Source: Limnoperna fortunei
Lineage: Eukaryota; Mollusca; Bivalvia; Mytilida; Modiolidae
Direction: 5' to 3'
Assembly (NCBI GenBank): GCA_944474755.1
Contig: OX104116.1
Coordinates: 8,683,547-8,747,546 of the forward strand
Length of the DNA stretch: 64,000 bases
Below the pieces are notes generated by a model. The model was not told where the DNA came from and did not search any database. It saw only the letters and a program-made list of their open reading frames with translations. The position numbers and the translations under genes are program-made. Positions 12,301 to 57,258 of this stretch are shown piece after piece (position 1 is the first letter of the stretch; each line of letters begins with the position of its first letter).

Positions 12301-15300
12301 TCACGTGGTCTACAAGTCGAAAATCAAGTAGAATTATTTATAATTCAAACATTAACCAAACGGTTTGAATGGGTTTTTTGTAGGAAATTGTTTCTTACTA
12401 CAAAAGGTTATCATCAATTGTGTATTTGAAAATAAAGTCGGATAACATCAAGTAAATAGCAAGAATTCGCGCGACTATTGGATTTCAGCTCTTTCTTCAA
12501 CCAACATGTTATTTACAGGTATCGATAATGTAATTAAAGGTACATGTTACATGATGGAAGCAATTAAACATATCATCTACTGATAATCAAATGACAACCC
12601 TTACCTGTTTATTTCCTGTTAATTCAACACTATCTCCATGAATAATCCCAAGATCGTCTACAATACTGCAGTGGTTACAAAAATCTAAATTGTTACGCTG
12701 TTGATTTCAAATCAATCAACTGTTTTTACCGGGAAAATAGTTAATCAATACAAAGAAGCCAGGAATAATGAGATGGAAGCGCTCTGTACCGATAAACACA
12801 GTACGTTACAAGATTAAAACACGCAAATAACAATAAAGAATCTATTTGTTCATATTTTCGAAATCTGTTCTATTAATAATAGAAAATGAGTGTTAAAATA
12901 CGAGTCATTAAAAATTCTTTATCTCTATTAATGTTCAAGCTATACTTTTTCTGAATTTATCATAAATAAAGACTGTTTTAGTTATTGAAGATCGGAATGG
13001 AATTGCGTCTTTCTTTTTTTGAAATAAAAATGGAGGAGATTGAAACAGAAAATTATCTATATAAAGATCAAAAGTTAATGATGCATTTGACAAAAATGTA
13101 ATAGAATATTAAATGAAATGGAAATTACATAACGAGAAAACAAATTTAAAATAAAAAATCTGACTTTCGCTTAAAACACATGAATTGTTTTACCACGAGT
13201 AACTATAGATTTGATACATCAAAATATTAGTTTAAACCTGCCTATGGAAAACACAGGTAAAATATCTCTTTCTGAACCATTTTAGACTAAATCAGAGCTC
13301 AAATATTCCAATAACTTAAAGATAAATCTGTCTCTTCTATTTCATATTCCTATACCACACATATTGCAGAACGTAAGTATTGATGACTTAGTCTTATCCT
13401 GCTGAATGTCGATGGCACTACATCTTATTCTTATATAATTTTGCTTGCAATATATTTACAGGATACCTCGACATCATCGATATTGTACTTACTACTCAAA
13501 GGACAACAATATCTCGAGCCTTAACACGAGATACAATCTCAATCTCCTAATAGATGATGTTGAGAAAAAGTTAGTTGAGACATTAGGTCAATAACATTTA
13601 CTAGAAAAAATAACTCAAACGGTCTTTGAGTACTAAATCGACATTTATATTCAAAGACCACGATATAGCACGTTTGTCTCACCTAGACGATATATATGTA
13701 GTTCTAGCTGAAAAACCTCGTAATAACATTGACTGTTTGATAAAGGACCTAATTAGGACAGTTCACTTGGTAACACACATTTACCTTGTAACAAAGATGG
13801 AGACCCAAGAAAACCATGAGTCAATGGTACATTCCTTTGACGTTTAAACTATTGCCAGTGAATCGACTCTTCCTTATATCCAACAAACAGCCTAAGTGAA
13901 AATATGAGCAACCCTACTTAGCAAGATCAACATAGTGTTCTACAAAAATTTGTATACAGAAAATTAACATCTAGTAGCTGTAAAAAATAAACACCGATAG
14001 ACTGTGAAACTAACTATTTTAGAAGTGAGGTAAATCTCGATGGCCACGCGTTGCTTCTATACTTTAAAGATTAGTAGTTAGTTTGCAATTTTAATTCAAT
14101 GTCTTTAACAAGAAAAACACTGCCCAATTGTTTCAAGCATTTGCATTTTAGATTGCATTTTAAAACCAAATGAGCTTGAGTTTAAAAACGATAAACAGTT
14201 TAAATATTTCTTTGTATTTAGATCTACATTTTGAACTCTACAAAGGTCAGTTAAACTCAACAATATGCAACAAGTGCAACGATTTTAATTTTCCAAAAAA
14301 TAATTTCCAGTTTCTATATGTATTGTTATAGTATGCAAAATACGTTTACAAATTTGTTCTGGTGAATAAAGAATCTGAAATGAGCATTTAAAACTGCATG
14401 ACGTAGCAGATTGTGCTCGAATCATACGCCATTGTTGTAATCACTGCAAATGCAATGACAGTCAATTTGATTGTCCTGGCCTCAATCTGGATTGAGTCTA
14501 CGGTCAATACTCTTATGCTTTTTTTGCCTAACGAAATACCAGCGTTTTGGTATTGGTAAAAAACAACTATTTGTCACACAAAAGTAACTAGAATATGTTA
14601 CACAGATGATGAATTATCTCAATAACAATAAATCTGTAGATGAGAAAAGTTGTCTTGCGACTGACTGTGCTACTCTTCTTGATACCCCTTATATGTTTTT
14701 AACTATTATCTTAATGTACCTAATTACATAATTTTTATTCTATTGTTAATGTCTTTATAGTTCAATTAACTTGGTTTGTTTAGTTATATTGATTACGGAT
14801 ACTAAAATTTCCTATTTTATTTTTACCTGGACGTTAACAATGTGGCAGGTAATGTTCCAATAATATATTGTATGATAAGCCTGATTCTACTCTCGTTTAT
14901 GAGGTATACACCAGTGGTTTTGCCCAATGTCTTCACAACATTTCATATGTCGTCTTTTAAGATGATCGTTTCAAGGAGGTAATGTACAAGTTTTCTATAT
15001 CAAAAAATTTATATTCATGTTCTACTACCTTATACAATTTTGATCAGTATATCAAAGACATAATTACAGACTGTCACTGTATAGATATGCCAGTTTTATG
15101 TCGAGCTAATTTTACCCTTCATGTACTTAATGTAAGAATCCTTTGGTTCTTGCTTTTATTTATTATATTTACATTAAGATAAAAATCATCAATAAATTTC
15201 AACAATGCATTTCTTATTAACCTACAGTAAATGACATTATATTTTGGTACATAAAATCTTTAAGGAGACAAACAACATATTACTTGTTGTTCCGCCTCAT

Positions 15301-17325
15301 AACAACTGTCGTTTGTGTTGTGACGATACAAATGTATTTTTGCCTTACATTGCATATACTAGGTAAGGTAAGGTGACAAGTAAAAATATATTGAATGACA
15401 AGACTATAAAAAAACAAGAAAAATATCAGAGGCAACGGCAGAATAGGCATTAAAACTGCCAAGATTTTTTTTATTATAGAGCTTCTCTATTGTTAACCTG
15501 TAGTTCAATCAGATACAATTAGAATCTGACGCATATAAAAAAATAAAGAGAATAAAATTCATAGAAAGGATATAACAAAAGTGTTTCAAAAATATCACAA
15601 GAAGCATGAATAAGTAGTAAAATAATCATATAACAATATCCTTAAATAAAAAAAGACAAAATAAAACTAAACAAAATACAGCTTAGGGATCGCTCTACAT
15701 GTATCAGCCACAACTAAAAGCAAATTTTCCTTCCACATCTCGTTTTTTAAACACCCATACAGTCCTAATAATAAAATTGCAACGAAGTACTTAACTGTGT
15801 AGTATAAACAGGCGACCACAAAAAGTAAATTTATATGAAAAAAAAGAGCATGTGATAATAATCGACAAGCAAACAATAATCAAACACAGTGCTTAAAGAT
15901 GAGTAACACGTACCTGACTAAAACTGGGTCGTGCACTTAAGTGTTCATGTTGGTCAATATAGCAAAATTGAAATACTGAGAAATTACAAAATAAATGTTT
16001 ACAACTGACAAACAACGCACCAACATAAAGATTTTTCACAATTCTGACCAAATTGCTTGTGTTAAATCTGTAATCAATACTTTATAATGCTATGTCTGTA
16101 CTTATCTTAACATAATGAATAATAACAATAAACAAATCAAATAGTTTTAATACAATTCTACTCAAATTTGCATGCAATACAAATAAATATTTTTAACATA
16201 AACAATATATTCAGTTTAAAAAAGAAAACCCTATTAAAATAGTGTGAGGAAACCTCACTGACTGATCGATTATCAAGGAAATAAATACGCTTGTTTCGTA
16301 TAAATGTATTATTGCTAAATACTTGTTTAAATAAAATATTGTACATCGTATTACCAATTAAGAAATCAAATCTTAAATACATATATTTAGTGGATCTATG
16401 TGAAATCAAAGGTATATGTAGCAAATATGTATTTTCCAACAAGGCAAACGTATGTGAAATTTTATCTTTCAGTTATATTTACCACAGCACAAATCTAATT
16501 ACTGTGTATACAAAACGCATTTCACAAAAACATTTTCTATATTTCTAGATTTTATAATTACTACTTCAAAAGAATTCACTCTCCACTAAATAGTCCAAGG
16601 AATATGGGGAGAAAGTGAGTTACAACAGCTCAGTTGTTTATAATAAAAGTCGCCTCCATTGACAAAGACGTATATCCCAATGTCCATTGAACACATTTTC
16701 ATACAATACAATGAGGTCAATTTCCTCTGTTTTGTAACTCATCTGCAATACGTAAAATATTTATTACAAACTGAAAACAAATATAAACATAACAAGAAAT
16801 ACTGGAGAAACTATAAATTTTTCACGAGGAAACCATTCTTCGACATTGTTGTCTTGTCTGTGATATGTGTGGTGCAAGAATTTAGATAGGTACATATCTA
16901 GAGTACATTACGCATCTTAATTGTATAACTAATTATCTACAAGTAGTAATATTGTATAATTGTATTAAAAAGAACCGATCGAAAGGAAGAACAACAAAAC
17001 ACAAAAACAGAAAGTAAGCAACCCTAATATGGTATCACAACAAGATATTACAACCATGGCTTATGAAATTATAAATATCGTATCTCAGTCTTGATAAGAT
17101 TTCATAAAATTCACAGTAGGGAAACTATGATGTTGCGAGTTCCACGGACAAGACTGTTTGGTTCAAACATTTTATTTTTTATTTTTGAAAGTAATGTACA
17201 AAATAAGTTAATAGAAATCTTGTTTTGTAAATATAGCATCATGTGTTCATATATAGTTCGTTCTCAATTTATCGATCGATCATTATTACACAGTATTTGT
17301 TTCGAATTTTCCCAGCATTCTTAAC
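9310..17325. other. AT-rich DNA, no gene recognised
   Basis: Eight kilobases with only short chance reading frames. Two similar small hairpins occur, TTAAACGATTTCGTTTGA near 11892 and GTAAACGA..TCGTTTAC near 11971. No satellite, coding exon or RNA gene could be supported. Confidence 0.5.
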
Positions 17326-17670
17326 TGATTACTGGTAAGCATGACATATCATTGTCTTTAATATTTAATAGTCTCTCTAAGAGTTTATTGAATAAATCAT
17401 TCAATCAAGTTGCTTTGTAAATAGTTGTGATATTTTGTTTTTTGATTTGTCATGACCTTGTGCCTAAAAAAATACATCTTGTGACTAGATTCTCAATTTG
17501 TGTACCATAATACATGGCAAATTAATTTGCTCTCTTATTTCAATTTGTACAGCACTCATAACTGGTCAGAAAAGCCTGAATTATTGTTGTGTTAATATAT
17601 AATAGTCTCTTTAACAGCTTATTGAATAAATAAAGAATTGTGTTTGTACATGTAAATAGATGTGATTTGT
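17326..17670 (+). repeat. Two diverged copies of a sequence of about 110 bp
   Basis: Both copies share ACTGGTAAGCAT or ACTGGTCAGAAA, then ATTGT, TTAATATxTAATAGTCTCT, TTATTGAATAAAT and TGTAAATAG..GTGAT. The first runs from about 17330 to 17440 and the second from about 17560 to 17665. They look like an old local duplication, possibly part of a non-LTR element 3' region that continues to the ATCA tail at 18118. Confidence 0.5.
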
Positions 17671-17877
17671 TGGGAGCACACTAGCAGGGTTAGACACACC
17701 AAGCAAGCAGCCTGGCACGACCCCAGGTAACAGATAGGAGAGGCCATGCTGTAGGGGGTTGTCAGGTTTTACGAAAATCATAATCTTGGACCGTATTGGA
17801 TAATGTGTTTGGAAAGTACCCCGCTCTTTGCACGCTAAATGTTAATAATAGTACGCTATTTGACGCAATAGAACTCA

Positions 17878-17996
17878 AAATTGTATACCTATTGTATATC
17901 TATTGTATACCTATTGTATATCTATTGTATACCTATTGTATATCTATTGTATACCTATTGTATATCTATTGTATACCTATTGTATACCTATTTGTT
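17878..17996 (+). repeat. Microsatellite-like ATTGTATACCT/ATTGTATATCT array
   Basis: Alternating 11-bp units ATTGTATACCT and ATTGTATATCT, about ten in all. They give an artefactual Tyr/Cys/Ile-rich reading frame. Confidence 0.95.
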
Positions 17997-18077
17997 TATC
18001 TATTTCTTTGTTGATTTATTGTTTGTTAACTTGTGCTCATCCTGAGTATAGATAAAATACCGCTTGCTGGACTCCAA

Positions 18078-18118
18078 TTAATCAATCAATAAATCAATCA
18101 ATCAATCAATCAATCAAT
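18078..18118 (+). repeat. (AATC)n microsatellite
   Basis: About ten AATC units with one interruption. The sequence just upstream (gagtatagataaaataccgc) resembles the 3' end of a retroelement, so this may be a retroposon tail. Confidence 0.8.
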
Positions 18119-18293
18119 TGAACTAATATTGGTTTAAGGTTTGTCGTAACCATTTACCTAGCTAACTGCATGCATTGTATATTTCCTAGAGTGAAATTCA
18201 TAAAAACATATTAAAAGTGCAGAGCTCGCATCTTTTTAATGAAGATTTCATGTTGAATTAAGATAAATCCTTTTACTGTATTTTGGATCTCTT

Positions 18294-18299
18294 TTTATT
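18294..18299 (-). terminator. Probable poly(A) signal
   Basis: AATAAA on the minus strand, 18 bases past the TAA stop of the WWE gene. It is very close to the stop, which would give a short 3' UTR. Other AT-rich candidates lie further on, so this is suggestive only. Confidence 0.4.
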
Positions 18300-18317
18300 A
18301 TTGGACAAATAAATCAA

Positions 18318-49255
<30,938 letters not shown>

Positions 49256-49277
49256 GGGTATATACTAAAATATTTCC
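49256..49277 (-). other. 5' UTR part of exon 1
   Basis: Immediately upstream of the ATG the minus strand reads ttgctttatatttcag|GGAAATATTTTAG. This is a good splice acceptor, so the 22 nt before the ATG are probably untranslated exon. At least one non-coding first exon should then lie at higher coordinate. I could not locate it or a promoter. Confidence 0.5.
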
Positions 49278-49514
49278 CTGAAATATAAAGCAACAGTATT
49301 TACAGATCAACATCTACCACAAATTCTTGATCATCTTTTTTCAATTCTGAGATGAGGACGTCCTGGGGATTGCTTCTTGTTAAGCATAGTTTCTTCTGGA
49401 TTGAAATTTTTTTTTAACACTTTTACACATAGAAATTAAAAAACCACAATTAATATATCAATATTTGTGCAGAGAACATAATGCTAGCGCTTTTCACTGC
49501 TGTTATAAATATCT

Positions 49515-50899
49515 GTCCTCTGTGTTTAGGGCATAGACTTGCCTAAAGTCCTCTGTGTGTAGGGCATAGGCTTGCCTAAAGTCCTCTGTGTGTAGGGACA
49601 GACTTTCCTAAAGTCCTCTGTGTGTAGGGCATAGACTTGTCTAAAGTCCTCTGTGTGTAGGGCAAAGACTTTCCTAAAGTCCTCTGTGTGTAGGGCATAG
49701 ACCTGCCTAAAGTCCTCTGTGTGTAGGGACAGACTTTCCTAAAGTCCTCTGTGTGTAGGGCATAGACTTGCCTAAAGTCCTCTGTGTTTAGGGCATAGAC
49801 CTGCCTAAAGTCCTCTGTGTGTAGGGACAGACTTTCCTAAAGTCCTCTGTGTGTAGGGCATAGGCTTGCCTAAAGTCTTCTGTGTGTAGGTCATAGGCTT
49901 GCCTAAAGTCCTCTGTGTGTAGGGACAGACTTTCCTAAAGTCCTCTGTGTGTAGGGAATAGACTTGCCTAAAGTCCTCTGTGTGTAGGGCATAGACCTGC
50001 CTAAAGTCCTCTGTGTGTAGGGCATAGGCTTGCCTAAAGTCCTCTGTGTGTAGGGCATAGGCTTGCCTAAAGTCCTCTGTGTGTAGGGCATAGATCTGCC
50101 TAAAGTCCCCTGTGTGTAGGGCATAGGCTTGCCTAAAGTCCTCTGTGTGTAAGGCATAGACTTGTCTACAGTCCTCTGTGTGTAGGGCATATTCTTGCCT
50201 AAAGTCCTCTGTGTGTAGGGCATAGACTTGTCTACAGTCCCCTGTGTGTAGGGCATAGGTTTGCCTAAAGTCCTTTGCGTGTAGGGCATAGACTTGCCTA
50301 AAGTCCTCTGTGTGTAGGGCATAGACTTGCCTAAAGTCCTCTGTGTGTAGGGACAGACTTCCTAAAGTCCTCTGTGTGTAGGGCATAGACTTGCCTAAAG
50401 TCCTCTGTGTGTAGGGCATAGACTTGTCTACAGTCCCCTGTGTGTAGGGCATAGGCTTGCCTAAAGTCCTCTGTGTGTAGGGCAAAGGCTTGCCTAAAGT
50501 CCTCTGTGTGTAGGGCATAGACTTGTCTACAGTCCCCTGTGTGTAGGGCAAAGGCTTGCCTAAAGTCCTCTGTGTGTAGGGCAAAGGCTTGCCTAAAGTC
50601 CTCTGTGTGTAGGGCATAGACTTGTCTACAGTCCCCTGTGTGTAGGGCATAGGCTTGCCTAAAGTCCTCTGTGTGTAGGGCAAAGGCTTGCCTAAAGTCC
50701 TCTGTGTGTAGGGCATAGACTTGTCTACAAGTCCTCTGCGTGTAGGGCAAAGGCTTGCCGAAAATCCTCTGTGTGTAGGGAATAGACTTGCCTAAAGTCC
50801 TCTGTGTGTAGGGCAAAGGCTTGCCAAAAATCCTGTGTGTAGGGCATAGACTTGTCTACAGTCCTCTGTGTGTAGGGCAAAGGCTTGCCTAAAGTCCCT
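49515..50899 (-). repeat. 33-bp minisatellite upstream of the start-codon exon (about 42 units)
   Basis: Plus-strand unit AAAGTCCTCTGTGTGTAGGG, then CATAGACTTGCCT, with variants CATAGGCTTGCCT, CAAAGGCTTGCCT, CATAGACTTGTCTACAGTCC and a shorter ACAGACTTTCCT. The period is 11 codons. The gene-sense strand therefore shows open frames repeating PYTQRTLGKPM, with frame changes at the shorter units. It lies 260 bp beyond exon 1, in the 5' region of the gene. Confidence 0.97.
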
Positions 50900-51520
50900 A
50901 TGAATTGTTTTGCTTCTGTATTATCAACATTTCCTTAACTAACCACTTGTGTAAAAATTAAGTATGAAGATTGCATTATTCTACTATAAATATGTCACTG
51001 TATGATTTTTCTTTATTTATCTTGTGTGTTTATATATATGCCTTCAAAACTACACGGGCTATAGATGTGTGTAAATAAAAAAATGTAATTAAGTAAGATG
51101 GAACTCTTTAATAGCAAAAACATTCAAAGGGACTAGGGGCAAGTACATGTAGGACAGGAGGATTTCTTAATAAAATTTAAACAAATTTTAATTTATATTA
51201 ATCCATTAAGACAAGACAAAATGCCTGTATACATTTTTCAGAAGTTCTTTATATAAATGTGATAAATTGAACAATTGTTAATGTTACATAATTGTGTCTT
51301 CTCTTATATAAACTCAAATGTAAAGATAAAACTAATGATCACTTTGTCTCCTTCAATATCATTCTTGTATTTCCTTAATGTTAAAGTTGTTTAATGGGCA
51401 TAACTCTCACAAACCTTTTGTAAATCTTGATTAAGCAATCACTGAACAGGTTTAAATTTTTTTTGGCAAAAATGTCATTCAAATTTAAGGTGTTACTATA
51501 GTGCCAAAAATTGTATTTTG
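50900..51520. other. AT-rich spacer between two arrays
   Basis: No exon, promoter motif or element recognised. The undiscovered 5' end of the WWE gene could lie here or beyond the satellite. Confidence 0.5.
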
Positions 51521-54500
51521 CTAGAAAGGGGCATACATCCTGAAAAATTAACTATCAAAACTCATCTGCCAATAAAGGGACATAAATCCTGTAAAAAGTA
51601 ACTATCAAAACTCATCTGCATATAAAGGGGCATAAATCCTGTAAAATTTAACTATCAAAACTCATCTGCCTATAAAGGGGCATAAATCCTGTATGACTTA
51701 ACAATCAAAACTCATCTTCCTATAAAGGGGCATAAATCCTGTAAGATTTAACTATCAAAACTCATCTACCTATAAAGGGGCATAAATCCTGTAAGAATCA
51801 ACTATCAAAACTCATCTGCCTATAAACATAAATCCTGTAAGACTTAACAATTAAAACACATCTGCCTATAAGGGGGAATAAATCCTGCAAAAAGTAACTA
51901 TAAAAATTCATCTGCCTATAAAGGGACATAAATCCTGTAAGAATTAACTATCAAAATTCATCTGCCTATAAAGGGGTATAAATCCTGTAAAAAGTAACTA
52001 TAAAAATTCATCTGCCTATAAAGGGACATAAATCCTGTAAGAATTAACTATCAAAATTCATCTGCCTATAAAGGGGCTTAAATCCTGTAAGTCTTAACTA
52101 TAAAAACTCATCTGCCTATAAAGGGGACTAAATCCTGTAAGAATTAACTATCAAAACTCATCTGCCTATAAAGGGGCATAAATCCTGTAAAATTTAACTA
52201 TCAAAACTCATCTGCCTATAAAAGGGCATAAATCCTGTAAGTCTTAACAATCCAAACTCATCTGCCTATAAGGGGACATAAGTCCTGTAAAAATTAACAA
52301 TCAAATCTCATCTGCATATAAAGGGACATAACTCCTGTAAAAATTAACAACCAAAACTCATCTGCCTATAAAGGGTCATAACTCATGTAAAAATCAACTA
52401 TCAAAACTCATCTGCCTATAAAGGGGCATAAATCCTGTAAGCCTTAACCATTTAAACTCATCTGCCAATAAAGGAGAATAAATCCTGTGAGACTTAACTA
52501 TCAAAACTCATCTGCCTATAAACATAAATCCTGTAAGACTTAACAATTAAAACTCATCTGCCTATAAGGGGGAATAAATCCTGCAAAAAGTAACTATAAA
52601 ATTCATCTGCCTATAAAGGGACATAAATCCTGTAAGAATTAACTATCAAAATTCATCTGCCTATAAAGGGGTATAAATCCTGTAAAAAGTAACTATCAAA
52701 ACTCATCTGCCTATAAAGGGACATAAATCCTGTAAGAATTAACTATCATAACTCATCTGCCAATAAAGGGGTATAAATCCTGTAAAAATCAACTATCAAA
52801 ACTCATCTGCCTATAAAGGGGCATAAATCCTGTAAAAAGTAACTATCAAAACTCATCTGCATATAAAGAGGTATAAATCCTGTAAAATTTAACTATCAAA
52901 CCTCATCTGCATATAAAGGGGTACAAATCCTGTAAAATTTTACTATCAAAACTCATCTGCCTATAAAGGGGCATAAATCCTGCAAGACTTAACTATCAAA
53001 ACTCATCTGCATATAAATATAAATCCTGTAAGACTTAACAATTAAAACTCATCTGCATATAAAGGGGAATAATTCCTGCAAAAAGTAACTATAAAAATTC
53101 ATCTGCCCATAAAGGGAAATAAATCCTGTAAGAATTAACTATCAAAATTCATCTGCCTATAAAGGGGAATAATTCCTGCAAAAAGTAACTATAAAAATTC
53201 ATCTACCTATAAAGGAGCATAAATCCTGTAAGATTTAACTATCAAAACTCATCTGCATATAAAGGGGCATAAATCCTGTAAGACTAAACTATCAAAACTC
53301 ATCTGTCTATTAACATAAATCCTGTAAGACTTAACTATAAAAATTCATCTGCCTATAAAGGAGACTAAATCCTGTAAGAATTAACTATCAAAACCCATCT
53401 GCCTATAAAGGGGCATAAATCCTGTAAGACTTAACTATTAAACTCATTTGCATATAAAGGGGAATAAATCCTGTAAAAATTAACTCTCAAAACTCATCTG
53501 CCTATAAAGGGGCATACATCCTGTAAGACTTAACTATCAAAACTCATCTGCCTATAAAGGGCATAAATCCTGTAAGACTTAACAATCAAAACTCATCTGC
53601 CTTTAAAGGGTATAAATCCTGTAGTCCTTAACTGTCAAAACTCATCTGCCTATAATGCCTATCAAGGTGCATAAATCCTGTAAGACTTAACTATCAAAAC
53701 TCATCTGCCAATAAAGGAAAATAAATCCTGTAAGACTTAACAATCAAAACTCATCTGCCTATAAGGGGCATAAATCCTGTAAGACTTAACTATCAAAACT
53801 CATCTGCCTATAAAGGGGCATAAATCCTGTAAAACGTAACTATTATAACTCATCTGCCAATAAAGGAGAATAAATCCTGTAAAATTTAACTATCAAAACT
53901 CATCTGCCTATAAAAGGGTATAAATCCTGTAAAATTAACTATCAAAACTCATCTGCCTATAAAGGGGCATAAATCCTGTAAAAAGTAACTATCAAAACTC
54001 ATCTGCATATAAAGAGGTATAAATCCTGTAAAATTTAACTATCAAACCTCATCTGCATATAAAGGGGTACAAATCCTGTAAAATTTTACTATCAAAACTC
54101 ATCTGCCTATAAAGGGGCATAAATCCTGCAAGACTTAACTATCAAAACTCATCTGCATATAAATATAAATCCTGTAAGACTTAACAATTAAAACTCATCT
54201 GCATATAAAGGGGAATAATTCCTGCAAAAAGTAACTATAAAAATTCATCTGCCCATAAAGGGAAATAAATCCTGTAAGAATTAACTATCAAAATTCATCT
54301 GCCTATAAAGGGGAATAATTCCTGCAAAAAGTAACTATAAAAATTCATCTACCTATAAAGGAGCATAAATCCTGTAAGATTTAACTCATCTGCATATAAA
54401 GATGCATAAATCCTGTAAGACTAAACTATCAAAACTCATCTGTCTATTAACATAAATCCTGTAAGACTTAACTATAAAAATTCATCTGCCTATAAAGGAG

Positions 54501-57258
54501 ACTAAATCCTGTAAGAATTAACTATCAAAACCCATCTGCCTATAAAGGGGCATAAATCCTGTAAGACTTAACTATTAAACTCATCTGCATATAAAGGGGA
54601 ATAAATCCTGTAAAAATTAACTCTCAAAACTCATCTGCCTATAAAGGGACATACATCCTGTAAGACTTAACTATCAAAACTCATCTGCCTATAAAGGGCA
54701 TAAATCCTGTAAGACTTAACAATCAAAACTCATCTGCCTATAAAGGGGTATAAATCCTGTAGTCCTTAACTGTCAAAACTCATCTGCCTATAATACCTAT
54801 AAAGGTGCATAAATCCTGTAAGACTTAACTATCAAAACTCATCTGCCAATAAAGGAAAATAAATCCTGTAAGACTTAACAATCAAAACTCATCTGCCTAT
54901 AAGGGGCATAAATCCTGTAAGACTTAACTATCAAAACTCATCTGCCTATAAAGGGGCATAAATCCTGTAAAATGTAACTATTAAAACTCATCTGCCAATA
55001 AAGGAGAATAAATCCTGTAAAATTTAACTATCAAAACTCATCTGCCTATAAAAGGGTATAAATCCTGTAAAATTAACTATCAAAATTCATCTGCCTATAA
55101 AGGGACATAAATCCTGTAAGAATTAATTATCAAAATTCATCTGCCTATAAAGGGTCATAAATCCTGTAAAAATTAACTATCAAAACTCATCTGCCTGTAA
55201 AGGGGCATAAATCATGTAAAATTAACTATCAAAACTCATCTGCCTATAAAGGGGCATAAATCCTGTAAAAAGTAACTATCAAAACTCATCTTCGTATAAA
55301 GGGGTATAAATCCTGTAAGACTTAACTATCAAAAATCATCTGCCTATAAAGGGTCATAACTCCTGTAAAAATTAACTATCAAAACTCATCTGCCTATAAA
55401 GGGGCATAAATCCTGTAAAATTAACTATCAAAACTCATCTGCCTATAAAGGGGCATAAATCCTGTAAAATTAATTATCAAAGCTCATCTGCCTATAAAGA
55501 GGCATAAATCCTGTAGAAAGTAACTCCTGAAAAACTTAACTATTAAACTCATCTGCCTATAAAGGGTCATAACTCCTGTAAAAATTAACTATCAAAACTC
55601 ATCTGCCTATAAAGGGACTTAAATCCTCTAAGACTTAACTATCAAGACTCATCGGCCTATAAAGGGTCATAACTCCTGTGAAAATTAACTATAAAAACTC
55701 ATCTGCCTATAAAGGGTCATAACTCCTGTAAAAATTAACTATCAAAACTCATCTGCCTATAAAGGGACATAAATCCTGTAAGACTTAACTATCAAAACTC
55801 ATCTGCCTATAAAAGATCATAACTCCTGTATAAAAATTAACTATCAAAACTCATCTGCCTATAAAGGGACATAAATCCTGTAAGACTTAACAATCAAAAC
55901 TCATCTGCCTATAAAGGGGCATAAATCCTGTAAAACTTAACTATCAAAACTCATCTGCCTATCAACATAAATCCTGTAAGACTTAACTATAAAAACTCAT
56001 CTGCCTATAAAGGAGACTAAATCCTGTAAGAATTAACTATCAAAACCCATCTGCCTATAAAGGGGCATAACTCCTGCAAAAAGTAACTATAAAAATTCAT
56101 CTACCTATAAAGGAGCATAAATCCTGTAAGACTAAACTATCAAAACTCATCTGCCTATAAACATAAATCCTGTAAGACTTAACTATAAAAACTCATCTGC
56201 CTATAAAGGAGACTAAATCCTGTAAGAATTAACTATCAAAACCCATCTGCCTATAAAGGGGCATAACTCCTGTAAGACTTAACTATTAAACTCATCTGCA
56301 TATAAAGGGTCATAACTCCCGTAAAAATTAACTCTCAAAACTCATCTGCCTATAAAGTGGCATAAATCCTGTAAAATTTACCAATCAAAACTCATCTCCC
56401 TATAAAGGGGCATAAATCCTGTAAGCCTTAACTATTAAACTCATCTGCCTATAAAGGGGAATAAATCCTGTAAAAAGTAACTATCAAAACTCATCTGCCT
56501 ATAAAGGGGCATTAATTAAGTAAGACTTAACAATCAAAACTCATCTGCCTATAAAGGGGCATAAATCCTGTAAGCCTTAACTGTTAAACTCATCTGCCTA
56601 TAAAGGGGAATAAATCCTGTAAAAAGTAACTATCAAAACTCATCTGCCTATAAAGGTGTATAAATTAAGTAAGACTTAACAATCAAAACTCATCTGCCTA
56701 TAAAGGGGCATAAATCCTGTAAAAAGTAGCTATCAAAGCTCTGCCTATAAGGGGCATAAATCCTGTAAGACTTAACAATCAAAACTCATCTGCCTATAAA
56801 GGGGCATAAATCCTGTAAGACTTAACAATCAAAACTCATCCACCTATAAAGGAGTATAAATCCCTGTAAGCCTTAACAATCAAAACTCATCTGCCTATAA
56901 AGGGGCATTAATCCTGTAAGACTTAACTATCAAAACTCATCTGCCTATAAAGGGCATAAATCCTGTAAGACTCATCTGCCTATAAAGGGGTATAAATCCT
57001 GTAGTCCTTAACTGTCAAAACCCATCTGCCTAGAATGCCTATAAAGGTGAATAAATCCTGTAAGACTTAACTATCAAAACTCATCTGCCAATAAAGGAAA
57101 ATAAATCCTGTAAAACTTAACAATCAAAACTCATCTGCCTATAAAGGACATAAATCCTGTAAGACTTAACTATAAATAATCATCTGCCAATAAAGGGGCA
57201 TAAATCCTGTAAAAAATAACTCCTGAAAAACTTAACTATTTAACTCAACTGCCTATAA
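51521..57258 (+). repeat. 50-bp satellite array B, left part (about 115 units)
   Basis: Unit AACTCATCTGCCTATAAAGG, then GGCATAAATCCTGTAAGACT and TAACTATCAA. Common variants are GCATATAAA, GGTCATAACTCC, GGGAATAAATCC and short AACATAAATCC units. A block of about 1.14 kb (52800-53900) is repeated almost unchanged at 53945-55070, showing higher-order amplification. No long reading frame. Confidence 0.97.

Noticed and set aside
49805..50816. A 303-codon frame and others repeating MPYTQRTLGKP
   Set aside because: By-product of the 33-bp minisatellite. The same array gives overlapping open frames in more than one register, and there is no domain or splice evidence.
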